From: UBA4416 sp943362175
GTDB taxonomy: Bacteria; Bacteroidota; Bacteroidia; B-17B0; Aurantibacillaceae
NCBI GenBank assembly: GCA_943362175.1
Contig: CALRIU020000019.1
Span: forward strand, 1 to 64,000
DNA: 64,000 nt
Reading direction: 5' to 3'
The position numbers and the translations under genes were made by a program. Below are positions 58,883 through 64,000 of this stretch, in pieces; within the stretch, counting starts at the first letter, position 1; every line of letters starts with the position of its first letter. The notes below the pieces were generated by a model. It was not told the DNA's origin. It made no database searches and worked only from the letters and a program-made list of their open reading frames with translations.

Positions 58883-61800
58883 TTATTCACATTGTTAAAA
58901 TATTCGTTTACTTTTTGCTTGTAGTAAGGCGTTAAGCTCGGGGGGACCGTATTTAACAACTCAAGTTCTTTTTCTTTCAGTCTTTTATACTCCAAAAATT
59001 GGGCAGGGTTACTTAAATTCTGATTTTTTGCCTCATTACTCTTCCGTTTCTCGTCCTGTTCACGCTCACGCTCGGCTTTTTCGCTTTCTAAAAGTTTAGT
59101 TAAGATGTCCTGCTGGCGTTTCATCGTTTCCTGGGTAATCTGCCGGTTCACAATATCCCGCTCCGTTTGCTCCATCAGGTCGGTGAGGTTTCCGCCCGGG
59201 TTCGAGCCACCGTCTTTTTTAATTTTGTCCATCATTTGCTGCATTTGCCGGCGGATGGCCTCCTGCTCGGCCGCCATTTTAGCCAGCTGCTCGCTCATCC
59301 CTTGCCCTTTTACGCCCGGCATTTGCCCGTTCTGTCCGCCCTGCTGTCCCATACCACCGCTGCTCCCCGGTTTCTGCCCACCCGGTTTCTGTCCGGGCTT
59401 GTCTCCCGGTTTTTGTCCACCGGGCTTATTGCTTTGCTGTTCGAGCTGTTTTTTGAGCTGCTCGAGCTGCTGGTTGAGCTTTTGCTGCATCTGCTTCATG
59501 CTTTGCATGCTTGGTTTCCCATCGCCGGGCTTGGAGCTCGGCTTGCCTTTACCCGGTTTTTTGCAGCTGCCGCTTCCGGGTTTTCCTTCTTTCGCTGCCT
59601 TCTGCATCTGCTCCAGCGATTCGTTCAGCATCAGCGCCAGGTTATTGATGGAAGTCATCGAATATTGCATGCGCATCTGTGCATTCGCCTGCATGCGCTC
59701 TGCCAGCTCTGCCACCGCTTTGCCCATGTTCATATTAATCGCAGAGATCTCGCGGTTGATGTGCGCGCTGATCGTTGGGTTACGCTTGCTCAGTGCCATG
59801 AGGCTGTCCTCAATGATCTTCGAGTCGTCCTGTAATTTCTTTTGTGTTTGCGTCACTTTCAGGTATTGCGGATTATCCGTGCGTAATTTCGAAAGCTGGC
59901 CCATCAGTTCCTCCTGCGCAAAGGAAAGGTTCAGTAAATTTTCCAGGATCTGCCTCACCGCAGCCATATCTTCTTCTGCCTGCTCCTGCTGCATCTGGTC
60001 CATCGCCTGCTGCATCTGGTCTTTCATCTCCTGCATCTTATCCGACGCTTTTTTCTGAGACTTGGAAGCATTCTTTTTATTGTTTTGGTTCAGCTCCTGC
60101 GACGAATTCTGCATCTCTTTCGAGATCTCGTTTTGCTTCTCTTCGGTTTTAGGAATGTCATTCGGTTGCTCCAGCGCCGCGTTCTTTTCCTGCATTTCTT
60201 TCAGGTCCTTTTTCAGATCCTCGAATTGCTTGTTCAGCTCATCCTGTTTTTTTTCAAGCTCCTTGCTGGAAGTTTCAGGTTTCTTGTTGTTATCTTCTTT
60301 TTGATCCTTGTTATCTTTATTGTCTTTAGAATCCTTATTGTCTTTGTTATCCGGATTTTTTTGATCCTTGCTGTCCTTGTTATCTTTATTCTCTTTATTG
60401 TCCTTACTGTCTTGTTTCTCTTTTGTCCCTTCCTTTTCTTTCGTCTTATCCGTTTCCAGTTTCAGGGCATCTTCCTTGTTCTTCAGCTCGTCGAGCTTGT
60501 CGATGGCCTGTTGCAGCTTTTGCTCTACCTCCATCTGTTTGAACGCCTCGAGGGTCCGGTCAAGCTCTTTCTCCATGTCCTTGTTCGATAGTTTCAGCTC
60601 TTCCAGTTTCTGCTGCACCTGGTTTTTGTCCAGCTTGTCGAGGAGCTTGTTCAGCTCATCAAACAGCTTTTTCATTTCAGGGCTCATGATGTTCTCAAAC
60701 AATTGCTCCAGCTGCTTTTGCTTTTCCAGCAGAGATTCGTCGGGAGGATTGAACTCCTGCTGCTGTTGGTTATTGAGTTGGTTCTCCTGCTTGGTCTCCT
60801 CTATTTTTTGTTTGAGCTCATTCTGTTTTTTCAGGATGTCCTCCAGTTTTTTCTTCTCCTCATAGCCCATTTGTTTTTTGTCGTTGAGCTTTTTGCTGAG
60901 GTCGTTGATGTCTTTTTGAAGGTCTTTCGCTTTTTTGATACCGTCGTCGAGGTCTTTTTTAATCTCTGCGTTTTTCTTGTCTGTGGCCTCATTCATTTCA
61001 TCCACCGTGGGCGCCTTGAATACCATCGTTTGTGTGCGGCTTACCTTGGCGCCATTCACACCGTCATTGTCCCATACCTCAAAAAAGTATTCGATCTTAT
61101 CGCCTGGCAGTAAATTAAAACGGGAAGCATCCAGGAAATAGTAATAGGGCTGTGTGATCTGCAGCTTGTTCAGTCCAAGAGCCTGCTCGCCATTCCTTAC
61201 AACAGGCTTTCCGGCAGAATCCTGCGTATAGTGCGTGTATTTGAAAGCCAGGCGCGTGAAGCCGTAATCATCCTTGATGGTGCCCGAAAAGTAAATATTG
61301 CGGTTGTTCAGGGAGTCTGTTTTCTCGCTTACATCAATCGCCGGAGCCTGGTCGGCAATCACATTAAGCATGTAACTGGCCGAGTCCGGATTTTGTTTCA
61401 TGAAATGATTGAGTGTTTTGATGCTGTACGAGGTACTTTGCATCATCCGTTTCGAGAAGCTGAACTCATCGCTGCCCGTATGCTGGATGTCCACCAGCGT
61501 ATCGGCAAAATTCAGAAAGACATTGTCCGTATTTTTGGTATGGAAGATCCATTGAAGCTTCGTGCCCTGCGGCAATTGCATATCGCCCACATTGGACACC
61601 GTTTCGTTTTTTTTGTTGAGGTAGGCCGGGTAGGTGAGCTGAATGTCGAATTTCATCAGCATCGGCTTCGGCAATACCGAGAGCTCGTAGGAGTTCGAAT
61701 TATAGCCGGCTGCATTGAAGACAAAGTCCTGGTTCTTCTGGACATTCTTAAACGTGTAGGTGAAATTAAGATGGTCTGTTTTCTCCATCTTATGCTCCAC

Positions 61801-62508
61801 GCCATCTACGGTAATAAACACTTCATTCGGGATCTCGTTCCCGTTTAATTTCAGCTCGAGAATATAATCCTGTTGCTGGAAGGCTTCCAGGCTTTTGTTG
61901 GAAATCTCGAATTTGAAAGGTGCCGCTTTTTCAAAATACGTCTGGTGATAGATCATGCGCTCCGTGCCATCGGTGATGATGCCCGGCTTGATGAAAAAGA
62001 TCAGAAGCAGCAAAACCAGTGGAGGCAAGGCAAAGCGCAGGTATCGCCTGTTATCGGTCAGGTTAATTGCAGAAGTGAAAGGAACAGGTCTGAGCTCTTC
62101 CATTTTCTGGTTGATGCTTGCCGTGAGCAGGTCTTCCGACAGGATAGAGCCGGAGTTTCGTTGCAGTTGCAGTGTATTCAGCAGCTTATCGTTGATGGTA
62201 TTAAAATGTGTTCCTATGATTCCGGCAGCATCGTCGTAGCTGATGACCTTACCGAGCTTATTTAATTTGAGAAGCGGGATGATGATATAGCGGCTGAGGA
62301 TAACGCCGCTGGCCAATACAAAAAGATAAAATAAGACGGTACGGGTGGTGGTGCCGAATTCGGCAAAGTACTCCGCAATCACTAAAAACAGGAAAGCTGC
62401 CACCAGAAGACCGGTGGTATATAAAAAACCCCGGATCAGTTGGTTCTTATAATATTTCCGGATGAACTCATCCAGTTTGAGAAGCAGTATGTTTTGTTGC
62501 GGTGCCAG
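58879..62508 (-). CDS. DUF4175 family large membrane protein, apparent CTG start
   Basis: 1,209 residues if started at CTG 62508. The frame has GTG at 62403, but the 35 codons before it encode the expected family N-terminus (QQNILLLKLDEFIRKYYKNQ, LIRGFLYTTGLLV), directly after a stop and close to a -7 box. Two or three membrane segments lie in the first 150 residues. A beta-rich outer part is followed by a long coiled coil (about 490-1000) with a run of K-D-N-K-D-S motifs around 700-750, Gln/Met-rich helices, and a Gly/Pro/Lys segment (GGQKPGDKPGQKPGG). Function of DUF4175 is not known. Confidence 0.85.
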   Translation of the reverse strand: MAPQQNILLLKLDEFIRKYYKNQLIRGFLYTTGLLVAAFLFLVIAEYFAEFGTTTRTVLFYLFVLASGVILSRYIIIPLLKLNKLGKVISYDDAAGIIGTHFNTINDKLLNTLQLQRNSGSILSEDLLTASINQKMEELRPVPFTSAINLTDNRRYLRFALPPLVLLLLIFFIKPGIITDGTERMIYHQTYFEKAAPFKFEISNKSLEAFQQQDYILELKLNGNEIPNEVFITVDGVEHKMEKTDHLNFTYTFKNVQKNQDFVFNAAGYNSNSYELSVLPKPMLMKFDIQLTYPAYLNKKNETVSNVGDMQLPQGTKLQWIFHTKNTDNVFLNFADTLVDIQHTGSDEFSFSKRMMQSTSYSIKTLNHFMKQNPDSASYMLNVIADQAPAIDVSEKTDSLNNRNIYFSGTIKDDYGFTRLAFKYTHYTQDSAGKPVVRNGEQALGLNKLQITQPYYYFLDASRFNLLPGDKIEYFFEVWDNDGVNGAKVSRTQTMVFKAPTVDEMNEATDKKNAEIKKDLDDGIKKAKDLQKDINDLSKKLNDKKQMGYEEKKKLEDILKKQNELKQKIEETKQENQLNNQQQQEFNPPDESLLEKQKQLEQLFENIMSPEMKKLFDELNKLLDKLDKNQVQQKLEELKLSNKDMEKELDRTLEAFKQMEVEQKLQQAIDKLDELKNKEDALKLETDKTKEKEGTKEKQDSKDNKENKDNKDSKDQKNPDNKDNKDSKDNKDNKDQKEDNNKKPETSSKELEKKQDELNKQFEDLKKDLKEMQEKNAALEQPNDIPKTEEKQNEISKEMQNSSQELNQNNKKNASKSQKKASDKMQEMKDQMQQAMDQMQQEQAEEDMAAVRQILENLLNLSFAQEELMGQLSKLRTDNPQYLKVTQTQKKLQDDSKIIEDSLMALSKRNPTISAHINREISAINMNMGKAVAELAERMQANAQMRMQYSMTSINNLALMLNESLEQMQKAAKEGKPGSGSCKKPGKGKPSSKPGDGKPSMQSMKQMQQKLNQQLEQLKKQLEQQSNKPGGQKPGDKPGQKPGGQKPGSSGGMGQQGGQNGQMPGVKGQGMSEQLAKMAAEQEAIRRQMQQMMDKIKKDGGSNPGGNLTDLMEQTERDIVNRQITQETMKRQQDILTKLLESEKAEREREQDEKRKSNEAKNQNLSNPAQFLEYKRLKEKELELLNTVPPSLTPYYKQKVNEYFNNVNK

Positions 62509-62525
62509 GTTTCAGGGTATTTACA

Positions 62526-62533
62526 CAAATTTA
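62526..62533 (-). promoter_or_regulatory. Probable -7 box for the DUF4175-ybeY operon
   Basis: TAAATTTG on the minus strand ends 17 bases before CTG 62508; TTTT at the -33 position is a near match. This placement supports initiation at 62508 instead of GTG 62403. Confidence 0.55.
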
Positions 62534-62748
62534 GCGAAATGCCTTGTTTATGAAAAGAAAATTAGTGTTAAATGCCAAAAGCAGCGTAATCTTTCCCGGG
62601 AATGAGTAATGTGGGTATTGCAGTTATTGAATATTATGTCCCTATCGGGATATCTTCTTATTTTTATGTTCTATAGGCAGTTACAATTTTATTAGTCTGT
62701 TTTCATCCCCGAAAATGTTAATTATGCAGTAACATAGCAATATCGAAG

Positions 62749-64000
62749 ATGAGGTTTTTTCTATTTTTTATAACAGTTTTCCTTATGCTGGCAAATGGTA
62801 TGCCGGCTCAGGGTTTTTTAAACGGAAGTTTTGAAAATAATACAGCGGGCGCAACCGACCAGATTAATCTGGGCAATGCCGGATTTAATGGCTTTATGGC
62901 TAATACCAACGCGTTCGGTACCGCAGGTAATATGGATATTATAAGGACAGCTACCTGGGGAGGTAGTGGTGCGCAACATTTAACATGGTATGTTGCCTTG
63001 ACAGGAAACGGAACAGATGTTATGGCTATGAGCTTATGTGCGCCCTTAGTTGCAGGGACAACGTATACTATTTCGTTTTGGGATAGAAAAGATCCGGGCT
63101 ATCCGGCTTTTCCGATACAGATCAGCCTTTCCACAACTAATAACACGATTGGTACAACTATTTATACGGCTCCGGTTGCACCCACCAATAATGTGTGGAC
63201 GCAACGTACTTTTTCATTTGTTGCTCCCAATAACGGACAATTTATTGTTGTCACGCAAAACGGTGGTGGGACGGGTTCCTGGGTTCATGTGGACAATTTT
63301 GTGATGAATAATTCAACCCCTTCAGGTAGCTTAAATATTGTCGCATCTGCTAATACTATTTGTGCAGGAAGCTCTGCTACCTTTACAGTCAGTGGGGCTA
63401 CTGCTTATACATGGACGCCTGCAACTGCTTTGAGTTCTACGATGGCAGCAGTAGTCACAGCTTCTCCGAATGTCACTACCACTTATTCGGTTACGGGAAC
63501 AAATGGTAGCTGTGCGTTCACGGGGAGCATTACATTGAACGTTACCAATTCACCAACGATCACAGTTACGCCAACATTATCCTCCGGATGTTCGGGAACG
63601 CCTAATAATTTAACCGCTAATGGTTCGACTTCATATACTTGGACTCCGAACACGGCATTAAGCAGTACAACAGGCAGTATGGTAACAGCATCCCCGGCCA
63701 CAACCACCAGTTACACTGTTATTGGTGGAGTGGGCTCCTGTACAAATTCTGCGGTGGCAACGGTAAGCGTAATACCGAATGCTACTATTTCTGTCACACC
63801 TTCGCTCAGCACTATTTGTTCAGGTTCATCCGCAACACTTACGGCTACCGGTTCAACAACTTATACCTGGAGTCCTTCTGCGACTTTAAGCATGGCTAAT
63901 GGCGGAACAGTAGCAGCTTCGCCGGGAAATACGACAACCTACACTGTAATCAGCGGTAGCGGCACATGCACAAATTCGGCAATAGCCACAGTAAGCGTTA
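62749..64000 (+). CDS. Ig-like repeat surface protein, 3' truncated
   Basis: 417 residues visible, running off the window. Signal peptide MRFFLFFITVFLMLANGMPA, then a ~170-residue carbohydrate-binding-like sandwich (GFLNGSFENNTAG at the start, AGTTYTISFWDRKDPGYPAF, GSWVHVDNFVM at the end). At least three Ig-like repeats of about 75 residues follow, each with a Cys pair: ANTICAGSSATFTVSGATAY, SPNVTTTYSVTGTNGSCAF. Repeat type and signal peptide match cell-surface proteins of Bacteroidota that end in a T9SS signal, which would lie outside the window. It is divergent from DUF4175; the 240 bp between (62509-62748) holds only the -7 box above. Confidence 0.9.
   Translation, partial: MRFFLFFITVFLMLANGMPAQGFLNGSFENNTAGATDQINLGNAGFNGFMANTNAFGTAGNMDIIRTATWGGSGAQHLTWYVALTGNGTDVMAMSLCAPLVAGTTYTISFWDRKDPGYPAFPIQISLSTTNNTIGTTIYTAPVAPTNNVWTQRTFSFVAPNNGQFIVVTQNGGGTGSWVHVDNFVMNNSTPSGSLNIVASANTICAGSSATFTVSGATAYTWTPATALSSTMAAVVTASPNVTTTYSVTGTNGSCAFTGSITLNVTNSPTITVTPTLSSGCSGTPNNLTANGSTSYTWTPNTALSSTTGSMVTASPATTTSYTVIGGVGSCTNSAVATVSVIPNATISVTPSLSTICSGSSATLTATGSTTYTWSPSATLSMANGGTVAASPGNTTTYTVISGSGTCTNSAIATVSV

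Noticed and set aside
59105..60058. 317-codon Cys/Ser-rich open frame on the plus strand
   Set aside because: Antisense of the Gln/Lys/Met-rich coiled coil of DUF4175; the Cys/Ser bias is the mirror of Gln/Lys codons.
1..64000. tRNA or rRNA genes
   Set aside because: All gaps above 100 bases were read by eye for cloverleaf arms, CCA ends and rRNA text; none was found. A tRNAscan or Infernal run would be decisive.

Overview
The window reads as a chromosomal piece of a Bacteroidota genome, probably a gliding or surface-spreading member of the Chitinophagales/Sphingobacteriia/Flavobacteriia type. The evidence is SprB-repeat adhesins with gliding-motility (type B, CHU_C) C-termini, a PorP/SprF-like protein, an OmpA/PD40 protein of the SprE/PorE kind, a type A T9SS sorting tail, DUF4175 and DUF4421 proteins, and promoters of the Bacteroidota form (TTTG, about 19 bp, TAnnTTTG) instead of Shine-Dalgarno sites. 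No rRNA, tRNA, CRISPR array or intact transposase gene was seen.

Layout. 1-4.9 kb: 3' part of a giant SprB-repeat adhesin with a strong terminator. 5-10.4 kb: housekeeping genes (purN, dnaX), a small exported protein and a patatin-like lipase, separated by two copies of a structured dispersed repeat. 10.6-15.3 kb: accessory stretch with a MORN-repeat exported protein, three small or unknown genes in AT-rich DNA (one combining a HEPN-type motif with an LprI-like domain), a nucleotidyltransferase-HEPN protein and an RpoA-CTD-like protein. 15.8-17.2 kb: radA. 17.2-20.8 kb: LytTR response regulator and LytS-type sensor kinase, divergent from the adhesin operon. 21.1-28.4 kb: adhesin, decayed chimeric gene, porP/sprF, ompA. 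28.5-32.8 kb: two tandem paralogous TPR-transmembrane-SpoIIE phosphatases. 32.8-33.5 kb: an array of degenerate ~60 bp repeats. 33.5-44.6 kb: TMTC-like membrane TPR protein, a large NtrY-like kinase, a WG-repeat protein, small membrane and exported proteins, DUF4421. 45-50.7 kb: GT2-DUF2062 fusion, RluE-type pseudouridine synthase, comB, gcvT, and a glycosyltransferase. 50.7-54 kb: GH18-CUB protein with a T9SS tail, then rpmH. 54-64 kb: ABC exporter, outer-membrane and lipoprotein genes, ybeY, an overlapping operon of RsbW-like ATPase and DUF4175 protein, and the start of another Ig-repeat adhesin.

How parts fit. The 21-28 kb operon is a surface adhesin with its probable secretion partner (PorP/SprF) and an OmpA-type envelope anchor; the adjacent divergent two-component system is a plausible regulator. 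The SpoIIE phosphatases and the RsbW-like ATPase 26 kb away are the two enzyme types of a partner-switching circuit, but no STAS protein is visible here.

The most unusual content is non-coding. Several palindromic dispersed repeats recur: a TTCGACTnCGCTCAG hairpin, GTCA/TCTC REP-like pairs, and a ~0.2-0.3 kb element whose stems differ in sequence but keep pairing, with its inner cassette inverted between two copies. One palindrome sits in frame inside a glycosyltransferase gene. Other points: an A10 slip site in dnaX with stops in both shifted frames, two genes that appear to start at CTG, and a signal peptide containing three tandem 10-residue repeats.
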